From Ilumatobacter fluminis (lineage in GTDB: Bacteria > Actinomycetota > Acidimicrobiia > Acidimicrobiales > Ilumatobacteraceae), in assembly GCF_004364865.1 (NCBI RefSeq), contig NZ_SOAU01000001.1:2046001-2110000 (forward strand): a stretch of DNA of 64,000 bases, given 5' to 3'. The notes beneath the pieces were generated by a model that worked only from the letters and a program-made list of their open reading frames with translations, was not told where the DNA came from and did no database searches. Positions 1 to 10,197 of this stretch are shown piece after piece; positions within the stretch are counted from its first letter, which is position 1; each line of letters opens with the position of its first letter. The position numbers and the translations under genes are program-made.

Positions 1-1
1 G

Positions 2-334
2 GTCGACGAGGTGCCGATCGTGTCGTCGGTGCCCCAGCACCACAGCTACGACCGCCCGCTCGAGGCGCTCAGCCGAGCCGGCATCGATCACTACACGGCC
101 TTCTCCGGATCGTCGACCGGCGCGATGCTCGAAGCGGTGTCGGCCGGGCTCGGCGTCGCGATCCTTTCCGAGTCGTGGGTTGACGACAACATCGTCCCGT
201 GGCAGCGCGGCAACGAGCTCGCGCCCGTCGAACGGGTGCACCAGGTCGTGCGAGCCGCATCGGGGGAGCGACGGGAAGTCGCCGACGCACTCGTGGCGAC
301 ACTCGTCGCCGATCTCGACGAGCCGACCGCCTAG
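2..334 (+). CDS. LysR-type regulator, C-terminal fragment
   Basis: The reading frame is open from the left edge, so only the C-terminal 110 residues are present. The stretch GAMLEAVSAGLGVAILSES has the usual shape of the end of a LysR effector-binding domain, where a conserved glycine-rich segment (GLGVAIL) precedes the last strand. The DNA-binding helix-turn-helix would lie outside the window, so the family call rests on this fragment alone. The stop codon overlaps that of the convergent panC by 4 bp, leaving no room for a terminator between them. The target genes cannot be told from here. Confidence 0.6.
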   Translation, partial: VDEVPIVSSVPQHHSYDRPLEALSRAGIDHYTAFSGSSTGAMLEAVSAGLGVAILSESWVDDNIVPWQRGNELAPVERVHQVVRAASGERREVADALVATLVADLDEPTA

Positions 335-1179
335 CCCGCTTCGAGCGGCAGGTTGTCGATCAGGCGGACGTCGCCGAACCAGGCGGCCGTCAGCAACACG
401 CTGTGGTCGTCGGCCCGGTCGACGTCGCGCAGCGTCGCCGAGTCGACCAGTTCGACGTACTCGAGCCGAGCCCGGGGCTCCGCCTCGATCGAGGAGCGGA
501 CGAGGTCGATGAGCGACGAGGCGTCGGTGTCGCCGCGTTCGTACGCAGCGCGGCCGCTCTGCAACGAGCGGGACAACACGAGGGCTGCCGAACGATCGCG
601 ATCGGTGAGTCGGACGTTGCGGCTCGACAGTGCGAGCCCGTCGTGTTCGCGCACGATCGGCACGCCGACGATCTCGATGCCCATGTCGAGGTCGGCGACC
701 ATCCGGGTGATGATCGCGAGCTGTTGGAAGTCCTTCCGGCCGAACATCGCGACGTCGGGCTCGACGGCGCCGAACAGCTTGGTCACGACCGTCGTGACCC
801 CGCGGAAGTGACCGGGGCGCATCGGACCCTCGAGCCGATCGGCGAGATCGCCGGGTTCGACATGGGTCTGGAAGCCGTCCGGGTACATCACCGATGCCGT
901 CGGGGCGTAGACGGCTGCGACGCCCGCCGCCTCGCACTGGCGGACGTCGTCGTCGATCGGTCGCGGGTACGAGTCGAAGTCGGCCGACTGGTTGAACTGC
1001 AGCGGGTTGACGAAGATCGTGACGACGACGTCGTCGGCACGTTCGGCCGCCGCCCGCACCAACTCGAGATGTCCGGCGTGCAGCGCGCCCATCGTGGGGA
1101 CGACCCCGATGCGGCGACCGTCACGGCGTCGCGCCCGTGACCAGGCGCGCATCTCGTTCGGCGTCGTCAGGAGCTGCAT
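331..1179 (-). CDS. panC: Pantoate--beta-alanine ligase
   Basis: Cytoplasmic enzyme that joins pantoate and beta-alanine using ATP to make pantothenate, the precursor of coenzyme A. The 282 residues match the family length. Visible motifs are PTMGALHAGH (about 28-37, the HIGH-like nucleotide-binding signature), FVNPLQF (pantoate site), GRKDFQQLAI and the late LALSSRN (the KMSKS-equivalent loop). A TAGTCT box 6 nt before the ATG (1186-1191) and no Shine-Dalgarno suggest a leaderless mRNA. That box includes the stop codon of the upstream P1 peptidase on the same strand. panB and panD are not nearby. Coenzyme A synthesis continues with coaBC at 53.5 kb. Confidence 0.96.
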   Translation of the reverse strand: MQLLTTPNEMRAWSRARRRDGRRIGVVPTMGALHAGHLELVRAAAERADDVVVTIFVNPLQFNQSADFDSYPRPIDDDVRQCEAAGVAAVYAPTASVMYPDGFQTHVEPGDLADRLEGPMRPGHFRGVTTVVTKLFGAVEPDVAMFGRKDFQQLAIITRMVADLDMGIEIVGVPIVREHDGLALSSRNVRLTDRDRSAALVLSRSLQSGRAAYERGDTDASSLIDLVRSSIEAEPRARLEYVELVDSATLRDVDRADDHSVLLTAAWFGDVRLIDNLPLEAG

Positions 1180-1185
1180 GGGCGC

Positions 1186-1191
1186 AGACTA
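1186..1191 (-). promoter_or_regulatory. -10 box of panC, shared with a stop codon
   Basis: TAGTCT on the minus strand, 6 nt before the panC ATG. Its first three bases are the TAG stop of the preceding P1 peptidase gene. Confidence 0.55.
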
Positions 1192-2235
1192 GGGGCGCCG
1201 TGCGCCGGGGCACAGATCGAGGTACGCCGGTGCCGACCCGAGTGTCGTCGCGCTGACGACGGCGTCGACGCAGGCCAGGGCGAACACTTCCGCCGATGCC
1301 GCAGCGATCGCATTCAGGTACTGGACCCGCGACGTCGCGGTGCGGACGAGACCGTCGCTGTCGGTCGGCAGCGACCGGTCGGCGGTGGCGAGCGCGAAGA
1401 CGGCGTCGCCGTCGGTCAGTGCGTGCGCCGGACGGATCGCCCGTGCCAGCCCGTCGTGTGCCCCCATCGCGACACGGCCCGCCTCGGCGCGGTCGAGTGC
1501 CGCGTCCGTGGCGACCACGCCGATGGTGGTGTTGAGGGCCTGACGTTCGACCGTCTGCTCGTGCACCCAGGCCCGCCACGCGCGGCGATCGTCGGCCGTC
1601 GGCCGTCGGACCGCCGGGTGGTCGACCCACGGTGCTCCGGACCGTGGATCGACGGCGCAGCCGGCCGCGTTGACGACGGCGAGTGCACCGACCCTGATCG
1701 CGACGTCGCCGACGGTGACGATCGCGCATGCCATGCCGACACCACCCTGCAGGCCGCCGGCCCGTGCGCCGGTGCCTGCGCCGATCGATCCGCGACGCGA
1801 GGTTCGCTTCGCCGACCGCAGCGCTCGGGCGCCGAAGTCGGGTCCCGGCCGCGCGCCGAACCGGCCGCCCCGGCCGAGGTCGAAGACGACGGCGGTCGGC
1901 ACGACGGGCACCACGTGGGCCGGGTCGTCGCCGACCGGCACGCCGAGTCCGCGGGTCTCGAGCTCGGCCATCACGCCGTCCGCGGCGGACAAGCCGTAGG
2001 CGCTCCCGCCCGACAGGCACACGGCGTGCACCCGATCGACCAGGTTGCCGGGTGCGAGCGCATCGGTCTCGCGGGTGCCCGGGCCGCCGCCTCGGACGTC
2101 GACCGCGCACACGGCGCCCGCCGGGACGTGGACCACGGTGGTGCCCGTCTGCCAGCCCCGGCCCGTGCGCTGGTGGTGTCCGACGAGCACACCGTCGACG
2201 TCGGACAGGCTGCCTGGGTCGCGGGCGCTGCTCAC
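1189..2235 (-). CDS. P1 family peptidase (DmpA/BapA type, S58)
   Basis: Member of the self-processing N-terminal-nucleophile aminopeptidase family that includes DmpA (L-aminopeptidase/D-esterase) and beta-peptidyl aminopeptidases. The N-terminal part has the conserved DVRGGGPGTRETD and LSGGSAYGL blocks. The nucleophile motif NTTIGVVATDA lies at about 235-245, and autocleavage before Thr-236 would yield the two chains. The length of 348 aa is typical. There is no signal peptide, so it should be cytoplasmic. The physiological substrate cannot be read from sequence. The GTG start sits 6 nt after a TACCGT box, and the gene is divergent from the acyltransferase at 2259 with only 23 bp between start codons. 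Confidence 0.88.
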   Translation of the reverse strand: MSSARDPGSLSDVDGVLVGHHQRTGRGWQTGTTVVHVPAGAVCAVDVRGGGPGTRETDALAPGNLVDRVHAVCLSGGSAYGLSAADGVMAELETRGLGVPVGDDPAHVVPVVPTAVVFDLGRGGRFGARPGPDFGARALRSAKRTSRRGSIGAGTGARAGGLQGGVGMACAIVTVGDVAIRVGALAVVNAAGCAVDPRSGAPWVDHPAVRRPTADDRRAWRAWVHEQTVERQALNTTIGVVATDAALDRAEAGRVAMGAHDGLARAIRPAHALTDGDAVFALATADRSLPTDSDGLVRTATSRVQYLNAIAAASAEVFALACVDAVVSATTLGSAPAYLDLCPGARRP

Positions 2236-2241
2236 ACGACG

Positions 2242-2251
2242 ACGGTAGCGT
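2242..2251. promoter_or_regulatory. Divergent overlapping -10 boxes
   Basis: The sequence ACGGTAGCGT holds TACCGT on the minus strand (2242-2247, 6 nt before the GTG of the P1 peptidase) and TAGCGT on the plus strand (2246-2251, 7 nt before the ATG of the acyltransferase). The two hexamers share the central TA, so RNA polymerase could not occupy both at once. Inferred from spacing alone. Confidence 0.55.
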
Positions 2252-2258
2252 GCCGCCG

Positions 2259-2897
2259 ATGCGTCGTCCGCCTCCGCCCGACACCCTGTGGGTCCGCTAC
2301 GCGGGCCGGGCCAAGCTCGCCGTCGGCGAGGTGATCAATCGGGCCTACGACGTCACGAAGGAATGGGCGTCGATCGGTCCCGGCACCCGTCGGGCCGATC
2401 GTTTCGGTGCGTTCGGCGAGCGCAGCGTGATCTGCTTCCCGCCGACGACGATCATGAACGAGCACTACATCCGGATCGGCGACGACACGGTGATCGGTCC
2501 GCACGTGGCGCTGTCGGCCGGCATGGCGCCGGGGCAGACGTGCATCACCGACCCGGTCGTGTCGATCGGCGACCGGTGCCTGATCGGGCGGGGGAGCGGC
2601 ATCGTCGGCCATCTGTCGATCGAGATCGGCGACGACGTCTTTACCGGTCACTACGTGTACATCACCGACCAGAACCACGGCTACGCCGACCGCAACGTGC
2701 CCGTGTCGTTGCAGACGATGCCGGAACGCCCGGTGTCGATCGGGCGCGGTTCCTGGATCGGGCACGGTTCGGTGGTCTTGCCAGGCACCCAGATCGGGCG
2801 CAACGTCGTGATCGGTGCCAACAGTGTCGTGCGCGGCACCATCCCCGACTACTCGGTGGCAGCCGGGGTGCCGGCCAAGGTGATCAAGCGGTACTGA
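2259..2897 (+). CDS. Hexapeptide-repeat acyltransferase
   Basis: A 212-residue left-handed beta-helix acyltransferase of the maltose/galactoside/serine O-acetyltransferase fold. From about residue 70 on there are consecutive hexapeptide turns (IRIGDDTVIG, VSIGDRCLIG, IEIGDDVFTG, VSIGRGSWIG, IGRNVVIG), ending in the usual VAAGVPAKVIKRY tail. The conserved His is in TDQNHGY, where acceptor hydroxyls are normally activated. It probably moves an acetyl or acyl group from a CoA donor to a sugar or lipid-linked glycan. The acceptor is unknown and no sugar genes adjoin it. The ATG was chosen because TAGCGT lies 7 nt upstream; the frame also stays open further upstream, antisense to the P1 peptidase gene. 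Confidence 0.88.
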   Translation: MRRPPPPDTLWVRYAGRAKLAVGEVINRAYDVTKEWASIGPGTRRADRFGAFGERSVICFPPTTIMNEHYIRIGDDTVIGPHVALSAGMAPGQTCITDPVVSIGDRCLIGRGSGIVGHLSIEIGDDVFTGHYVYITDQNHGYADRNVPVSLQTMPERPVSIGRGSWIGHGSVVLPGTQIGRNVVIGANSVVRGTIPDYSVAAGVPAKVIKRY

Positions 2898-2906
2898 TCG
2901 GCGGAT

Positions 2907-3470
2907 TCAGCGAGACAGGTCGATCGGCGGGGCGCAGGTCGACATCTCGTTGTCGCCGGCGAAGGTCGCCAGGCGCTCGCTGATCGGCAGTTCGTCAACG
3001 GCGCTCTCGTAGAAGGCGCTGTTCTCGCCGGTCTCGCGGAGCGTGTCGGCGTAGGCCCGCCGGTCGTCGAGGTAGATGCGGTACTCCTCTTCCCACAGTG
3101 GGACGATGCCCTGGCCCTTCTCGTCGGTGGGCTCGACGGCGACGACGTCGTCGAGCATCTGCTCGAGGATGTCGGTCGACTCGTCGACGATCTCGGCGCG
3201 TCGGTAGATCAGTTCGGGGCCCGCCTGGTCGATGCGGGTGAGGTCGGCGAGCTGGATCCGTTCTTCGGTGGCCTCGAGGCAGATCGCCTCGGCCCGCTCG
3301 GCCCACGCCCGGTCGTCGATCCGGTTCACCGCTTCCTTCGACGCGAAGAACAGCGCCCAGATCCAGAACGCGGCGAACAGGGCGAGAATGACGAGCAGGA
3401 ACCCGCGCAGCCACGGGTTCGGGCGGCGTTCGTCGGCCTGCCGCTCGTCGGGGGTCACGGTTGCCGTCAT
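2907..3470 (-). CDS. Membrane-anchored protein of unknown function
   Basis: I do not recognise a family. After a charged N-terminus (about 25 residues, DERQADERRPNPWLR) there is one strongly hydrophobic segment (about 23-43, GFLLVILALFAAFWIWALFF), then about 140 polar, acidic residues predicted outside the membrane. Two cysteines (EAICLEA near the start of the soluble part and STCAPP near the end) could form a disulfide. A GTG at 3473 is an alternative start. I prefer the ATG because TAGCGT (3479-3484, minus) is then 8 nt upstream, in line with other genes here. It is convergent with the acyltransferase and divergent from the phosphatase gene. Confidence 0.72.
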   Translation of the reverse strand: MTATVTPDERQADERRPNPWLRGFLLVILALFAAFWIWALFFASKEAVNRIDDRAWAERAEAICLEATEERIQLADLTRIDQAGPELIYRRAEIVDESTDILEQMLDDVVAVEPTDEKGQGIVPLWEEEYRIYLDDRRAYADTLRETGENSAFYESAVDELPISERLATFAGDNEMSTCAPPIDLSR

Positions 3471-3478
3471 CACCCGTC

Positions 3479-3484
3479 ACGCTA
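3479..3484 (-). promoter_or_regulatory. -10 box, leaderless type
   Basis: TAGCGT on the minus strand, 8 nt before the ATG of the membrane-anchored protein. It favours that ATG over the GTG one codon upstream. Confidence 0.5.
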
Positions 3485-3499
3485 CCGACGAAGCGGCGG

Positions 3500-3505
3500 T
3501 ACGGT
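3500..3505 (+). promoter_or_regulatory. -10 box, leaderless type
   Basis: TACGGT, 8 nt before the ATG of the histidine phosphatase; no Shine-Dalgarno lies between. Confidence 0.5.
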
Positions 3506-3513
3506 CGTCGGCC

Positions 3514-4197
3514 ATGGAGATCGTCCTCGTCCGACACGGCCAACCGGAATGGGTACGCGACGGCCGCAACGTGGTCGACCCGCCGCTCACCCGACTCGGG
3601 CTCCGACAGGCCGACGCGATGGCCCGGCGGCTCGCCGACGAATCGTTCGACGCCGTGTTCGTGTCGCCGTTGCAGCGGGCGCGCCAGACCGCCTCGCCGC
3701 TCTACGAGCGTCTCGGCCGCGACGAGGTGATCGCCCCCTGGCTGGAGGAGATCCGCGACCCCGACTGGCACGGTGAGCCCGAGGAGATGGCGCAGCAGGC
3801 ATACCGTGAGCTGGGAGAACGTCCCGTCGCGCAGCGGTGGGACGGCCTGGTCGGCGGCGAGTCGATCCGCGAGTTCACCGACCGCATCCATCGTGGCGCC
3901 GACGAGTTCTTCGCAGCCTGTGGGGTTCGGCGGATCGACGGCGATCACGGCCTGCCGGTGTGGTCGATCGACGAACCCGATCAGCGGATCGTCCTCGTCG
4001 CCCACGTCGGTACCAACTCGATCACGATGGGACACCTCCTCGGGCTGACCCCGACGCCGTGGGAGTGGGACCGGTTCGTCATGGGACACGCGTCGGTCAG
4101 CCGGATCGAGGCGATGCCGGTCCACGACGGCTACACCTTCTGTCTCTCGTCACTGTCGAGCCTCGAACACGTCGACCCGGCCGACCGCACCCGGTAG
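3514..4197 (+). CDS. Histidine phosphatase family protein
   Basis: Phosphoglycerate-mutase-like phosphatase of 227 residues. The catalytic LVRHGQPEW motif (His-8) starts the protein. The second core arginine is in SPLQRARQTA, and the second histidine is in VAHVGTNS (about 170). This family transfers phosphate through a phospho-histidine. Many members act on sugar phosphates, nucleotides or other small substrates, and the substrate here cannot be named. The protein has no signal peptide. It stands alone with its own promoter, ahead of ctaA. A second, unrelated-by-position member of the family lies at 42507. Confidence 0.88.
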   Translation: MEIVLVRHGQPEWVRDGRNVVDPPLTRLGLRQADAMARRLADESFDAVFVSPLQRARQTASPLYERLGRDEVIAPWLEEIRDPDWHGEPEEMAQQAYRELGERPVAQRWDGLVGGESIREFTDRIHRGADEFFAACGVRRIDGDHGLPVWSIDEPDQRIVLVAHVGTNSITMGHLLGLTPTPWEWDRFVMGHASVSRIEAMPVHDGYTFCLSSLSSLEHVDPADRTR

Positions 4198-4201
4198 CCC
4201 G

Positions 4202-4207
4202 TAGCCT
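4202..4207 (+). promoter_or_regulatory. -10 box of ctaA
   Basis: TAGCCT placed just after the stop of the phosphatase gene and 9 nt before ATG 4217. The spacing is what selects this ATG among three close starts (4208, 4211, 4217). Confidence 0.45.
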
Positions 4208-4216
4208 GTGATGGCG

Positions 4217-5146
4217 ATGCAGATCACTCCCGCTCGGTACCGCACGATCGCGATCGGAGCACTGGTCGCGCTGTCGGTGATCATCATCACCGGTGCCTCG
4301 GTGCGGCTGACCAACAGCGGCCTCGGCTGCGACGACTGGCCCAACTGCAACTCGCAGCGCCTGATCGACGTGTCGTCCAAGCACGCAGCGATCGAGCAGG
4401 TCAACCGCCTGTTCACCGGCATCGTCGGTGTCGCAGTGATCGCCGCCGTGCTCGGTTCGCTCTGGCGGGTGCCACGTCGCTCCGATCTGACCTGGCTCTC
4501 GGTGTGGCTCGTGGTCGGTGTCGTCGCGAACGCCGTCCTCGGCGGCATCTCCGTCATGGTCGATCTGCACCCGATCGCCGTCCAGGGCCACATGCTGCTG
4601 TCGATGATGCTGATCACCGCCGGCAGCATCCTCGTCCGTCGTTCCGGTGAGCCCGACGGCGTGCCGCGGCGCCGGACGGTGAGCAAGCCCACCGAGCGTC
4701 TCGTGTGGCTCCACTTCGTCGTCGTCACCATCGCGATCGTCACGGGCACCGTCGTCACCGGCGCCGGACCGCACGCCGGGGACGAGAATGCCGAACGGCT
4801 CGACATCGCCATCCCGACCGCTGCCCGGCTGCACGCCGTGACGGTGCTCACGGCGATCGCCATCGCGTTGCTGATCGCCTGGCGACTCCGCACGGTCGCC
4901 ACCGACCGGCAGGCCCTGATGACGCCGCTGTCGCGATGGATCGGGATCGGGCTGACCCAGGCGGCGCTCGGCTACATCCAGTACTTCAGCGACGTGCCCG
5001 AGCTGCTCGTGGGTATCCACGTGCTCGGCGCCACCCTCGTCATGATCGCCACCACCTTCCTGGTGCTCGATACCCGCCGAGCGGTCTCGCCCGACGACGA
5101 GACCCGACGAGCCGATGGCGTTCCGTCGCAGCCGGCCGTCGTCTGA
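4217..5146 (+). CDS. ctaA: Heme A synthase (COX15/CtaA family)
   Basis: Integral membrane monooxygenase that oxidises the methyl group of heme O to give heme A for aa3-type cytochrome oxidase. About 309 residues with eight predicted transmembrane helices in two four-helix halves. Visible marks are GASVRLTNSGLGCDDWPNC with its cysteine pair in the first external loop, the glutamate of AAIEQVNRLFTG, QGHMLLSM, the TGAGPHAGD loop and the late GIHVLGATL histidine. The position usually His in EYxHR is Asn here (VNR); from memory actinobacterial members also have NR. No oxidase genes are in the window. The 3' end overlaps the J-domain gene by 32 bp. Confidence 0.9.
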   Translation: MQITPARYRTIAIGALVALSVIIITGASVRLTNSGLGCDDWPNCNSQRLIDVSSKHAAIEQVNRLFTGIVGVAVIAAVLGSLWRVPRRSDLTWLSVWLVVGVVANAVLGGISVMVDLHPIAVQGHMLLSMMLITAGSILVRRSGEPDGVPRRRTVSKPTERLVWLHFVVVTIAIVTGTVVTGAGPHAGDENAERLDIAIPTAARLHAVTVLTAIAIALLIAWRLRTVATDRQALMTPLSRWIGIGLTQAALGYIQYFSDVPELLVGIHVLGATLVMIATTFLVLDTRRAVSPDDETRRADGVPSQPAVV

Positions 5147-5699
5147 TCCGTTCGCCGAGCTCGGTCTCGGCCCCGGAGCGACGGCCGACGACGTCCGTCG
5201 CGCACGGAACCGGCTCGCCAAGCGGGCCCACCCCGACGTCGGCGGATCCGCCGACGAGATGCAACGGGTCAACGCCGCCGCCGACGCCGCCCTGCAGCGC
5301 CTCGGCGCCGTCACCGAGTCCGCGCCGATCGAACCCGAGACAGCCGGCTCGGCACCTCGACCGCCGCGTCGACCCGGGGGGCGCGTCGGGCGTGATCATC
5401 CCTCGTTCACGATCGAAGCACTGCCGGCCGAGGCCTACGAGGCCCTGCTGATCGTGGCCAACGTGCTCGGGGTGGTGCTCGACGACGAACCGCCGTACCG
5501 GCTCGAGGCCCACCTCACCGACGAGCCGACGGCCTGGTGCCGCCTCGACGTCGTGCCCGACGGTGGCGGCTCGACCGTGAGTCTGACCGTCGCCTCGCCC
5601 GACGGCGCGACGGTGAATCAGGTGCGCGACCGGTTCGTGGTGGAGCTCAACCGTCTCGACTGGGGCGACGACGGGCCCCGCCCGCCGCTGCCTTCGTGA
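5115..5699 (+). CDS. J-domain-containing protein
   Basis: The first 60 residues form a J domain: DPFAELGLGPGATADDVRRA, then AHPDVGG carrying the HPD tripeptide needed to stimulate an Hsp70 ATPase. The remaining 130 residues (after a Pro/Arg-rich linker) have no glycine-rich or zinc-finger region, so this is a class III type J protein of 194 aa. It has no membrane segment. The start lies inside ctaA, suggesting translational coupling. The last 53 bp overlap, in antisense, the end of the Sua5 gene. Its DnaK partner and client are unknown. Confidence 0.8.
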   Translation: MAFRRSRPSSDPFAELGLGPGATADDVRRARNRLAKRAHPDVGGSADEMQRVNAAADAALQRLGAVTESAPIEPETAGSAPRPPRRPGGRVGRDHPSFTIEALPAEAYEALLIVANVLGVVLDDEPPYRLEAHLTDEPTAWCRLDVVPDGGGSTVSLTVASPDGATVNQVRDRFVVELNRLDWGDDGPRPPLPS

Positions 5700-6621
5700 G
5701 CCGGTCGCGGATCGCGACGCCGATACCGGTCGCCGGGGGCAGGACGACGACGAGCTCGGCGAGGCCGCGCCGGTCGGCGTCACGCAGGTCGGCGTAGAGC
5801 AGCTGGGCGGCGAGCACGACGTCGTCGGTGCGATCGAGCAGGTCGGCGGCGAGCCCGTCGGCTCGGGCCGCGTCGACCCGGCGCTCGGCGGCTTCGACCG
5901 AGTCGGCGAGCACCACCAGGCAGTCGGGTTCGTAGTGGGCTTCGAGCATGCCGCTCGCCCGGCTCGGTCCGGTCGCCTCGGCGACGGCCGTCGCGAGGAG
6001 TCGACCGATCTCGTCGGCGTCGATCGCTCCGGCGCGCAGTACCTGCGGCGGCTCGACGGTGAGATCGACGATCGTGCTCTCGACGCCGACGAGTGACGGG
6101 CCCCCGTCGAGAATCGCGTCGCGTCCGGGAACGAGGAACTCGGCGAGGTCGTGGAGCACGTGTTCGGCCGAGGTCGGGCTGACCTTGCCGAAGCGGTTGG
6201 CCGACGGTGCCGCGAGCCCGCCGCCGAAGCGCTCCAGGAGCTCGTGGGTGAGTGGGTGCGCCGGCGCACGCAGCCCGACGGTGGGTCGGCCGCCCGTGAC
6301 CGCGTCGGTGGCCCGTTCGCCGCGAGGGAGCAGCATCGTCAGCGGGCCGGGCCAGCACGTCCGACCGAGGGTGCGGGCGGCCTCGGGCACCGAACTCGTC
6401 CAGCCGTCGATGGCATCGAGACCCGCCACGTGGACGATCAGCGGATGGTCGCGAGGGCGGCCCTTGACCTCGAAGATCCGCCCGACGGCGTCGGGCTGCT
6501 CGGCGTCGGCGGCGAGGCCGTACACCGTCTCGGTGGGGATCGCGACGAGACCGCCGTGTCGGAGCCGGTCGAGCGCGACGTCGAGGTCGGTGGTGATCAG
6601 TCCGTCAGCCGGGGACGGCAT
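5647..6621 (-). CDS. L-threonylcarbamoyladenylate synthase (Sua5 type)
   Basis: Makes threonylcarbamoyl-AMP from threonine, bicarbonate and ATP, the first step of the t6A37 modification of tRNAs that read ANN codons. The YrdC domain (about 10-200) shows IPTETVYGLAADA, the KGRPRDHPL basic motif, and SANRFGKVSPT. The length of 324 aa and the C-terminal Rossmann-like region (about 215-310) place it with Sua5 rather than the short TsaC. It follows an alpha/beta hydrolase with a 17-bp overlap, so the two probably share a transcript. Its 3' end overlaps the convergent J-domain gene by 53 bp. Confidence 0.92.
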   Translation of the reverse strand: MPSPADGLITTDLDVALDRLRHGGLVAIPTETVYGLAADAEQPDAVGRIFEVKGRPRDHPLIVHVAGLDAIDGWTSSVPEAARTLGRTCWPGPLTMLLPRGERATDAVTGGRPTVGLRAPAHPLTHELLERFGGGLAAPSANRFGKVSPTSAEHVLHDLAEFLVPGRDAILDGGPSLVGVESTIVDLTVEPPQVLRAGAIDADEIGRLLATAVAEATGPSRASGMLEAHYEPDCLVVLADSVEAAERRVDAARADGLAADLLDRTDDVVLAAQLLYADLRDADRRGLAELVVVLPPATGIGVAIRDRLTKAAAGGARRRPSRDG

Positions 6622-7324
6622 CGAGGAACTCCAAGGTCGCGTCGATGAAGTCGAACGACTCCGGTGTCGCGAAGTGGTCGGTGCGCTTCAGCGACACGAA
6701 TCGGGCGTCGGGGAGCGCGTCGACGAGCGGATCGGCCGGCAGGACGAAGTCGCGATCGCCGACCGCCACGAGCGTCGGGCAGGTGATCGCCGCCAGGTCG
6801 TCGGGTCGGAGCGGTGTCGACGGGGGGCGCTTCATGATCGCCGCCAACGCCACCGGGTCGTTGCCGGGCTGGTGCGCGTACTGGGCGAACAGCCGGGCGC
6901 GGTTGTCGGTGTCGTGGTCGGCGGTGTCGCTGTCGGTCTCGATCGCCTCGACGATGGCGGCGGTCGCCGCGTCGTCGCGCACGAACACGTTGTTGCCGAC
7001 GCCGGCCAACACGAGCCGACGGAAGCGCTCGGGGCGACGGATCGCAGCCCTGATCAGGGTCATCGCGCCGAGCGAGAAGCCCACGGCGTCGACCGGTCCG
7101 CCGTCGTCGCCGACCGCCTCGTCGATCGCCGAGAGCACGCCGGCCGACAGGTCGGCGTAGGCCTCCGGGTCGTGGGGCTTGTCGGCGTCGCCGTGGCCGA
7201 GCAGGTCGACGCCGATCACCGGCCGGTTCGCGTCGGCCAGCAGCATCGTGAACCCCGAGCGTTCCCAGGTGGTGGCGAACGATCCGCCCCATCCGTGCAC
7301 GAGTACGACCGGTGTCGAATCCAT
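6605..7324 (-). CDS. Alpha/beta hydrolase
   Basis: A 239-residue alpha/beta-hydrolase fold enzyme. The oxyanion-hole segment VLVHGWGGS opens the protein. The nucleophile elbow is GFSLGA (Ser about 97), the acid is probably in GDRDFVLPADP, and the catalytic His is in TDHFATPE. The family includes esterases, lipases and C-C hydrolases, and nothing here fixes the substrate. The chosen ATG is preceded by TACGCT with a 6-nt gap (7331-7336), and the extended upstream frame runs antisense into guaB1. It is the first gene of a two-gene unit with the Sua5 gene. Confidence 0.85.
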   Translation of the reverse strand: MDSTPVVLVHGWGGSFATTWERSGFTMLLADANRPVIGVDLLGHGDADKPHDPEAYADLSAGVLSAIDEAVGDDGGPVDAVGFSLGAMTLIRAAIRRPERFRRLVLAGVGNNVFVRDDAATAAIVEAIETDSDTADHDTDNRARLFAQYAHQPGNDPVALAAIMKRPPSTPLRPDDLAAITCPTLVAVGDRDFVLPADPLVDALPDARFVSLKRTDHFATPESFDFIDATLEFLDAVPG

Positions 7325-7330
7325 CGTGTC

Positions 7331-7336
7331 AGCGTA
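7331..7336 (-). promoter_or_regulatory. -10 box, leaderless type
   Basis: TACGCT on the minus strand, 6 nt before the ATG of the alpha/beta hydrolase. Confidence 0.5.
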
Positions 7337-7337
7337 G

Positions 7338-9489
<2,152 letters not shown>

Positions 9490-9493
<4 letters not shown>

Positions 9494-10197
9494 GCGACAC
9501 CGACCACGACCTGTTCCGACCGGGCGGCACGTTCTGGACACGGACGCTGTACAAGATCGGCTGGTTGCTGGTCGCGTTCCCGCTCAAGCTCTGGACCCGC
9601 ACCACCGTGTCGGGTCGCGAGAACCTGCCGACCGACGGGCCGTACATCGTGTGCCCGAATCACCGCTCGTACCTCGACACGCCGTACGCCGCACTCGTGC
9701 CCGGTTGGGGCCGGATGCGGTACATGGGCAAGCACACGATGTTCAAGGTCGCTCGCCTGCGTCCGTTGTTCTATGCGCTGGGTGCGTTCCCGGTGAACCG
9801 GGGCAAGGCCGACCGTGAGGCGCTGAAGCGCGCGATCCAGGTCCTCGACGCCGGTGAGGCCCTGGTGTTGTTCCCCGAGGGCGAACGCAAGTCGGGCCCG
9901 ATGGTGCAACCGTTGTTCGAGGGAGCGATGTTCGTCGCGGCCAAGGCCAACGTCCCGATGGTGCCCGTCGGCATCGGCGGCAGCGAACGCGTGATGCCGA
10001 AGGGCAAGAACTTCATCTACCCGCGCAAGGTGCACATCGAGATCGGTCCGCCGGTGCCGCCGCCGACCGCCCCCGACGGCAAGCGGGTGCCCCGCGAGGC
10101 ATACGCCGAACAGACCGAACGGTTGCACACCGAGATGCAGCGGGTGTTCGACCTGGCGATGGAACGGGTCGGCTGGAGCTACCCGGTCACCGACTGA
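9490..10197 (+). CDS. 1-acyl-sn-glycerol-3-phosphate acyltransferase family protein
   Basis: A PlsC-type acyltransferase of 235 residues that should esterify the 2-position of lysophosphatidic acid with an acyl-CoA or acyl-ACP at the inner membrane face. The catalytic NHxxxxD motif is in CPNHRSYLDTPYA (His-58, Asp-63), and the acceptor-phosphate motif is FPEGERK (about 127). The segment YKIGWLLVAFPLKLW (21-35) is hydrophobic and probably membrane-associated. It is the third gene of guaB1-cmk-plsC. The C-terminal 11 bp overlap the convergent monooxygenase-like gene. Confidence 0.9.

Noticed and set aside
5780-6358. Alternative frame within the Sua5 gene
   Set aside because: Arg-rich shadow frame; the YrdC motifs are all in the other frame.
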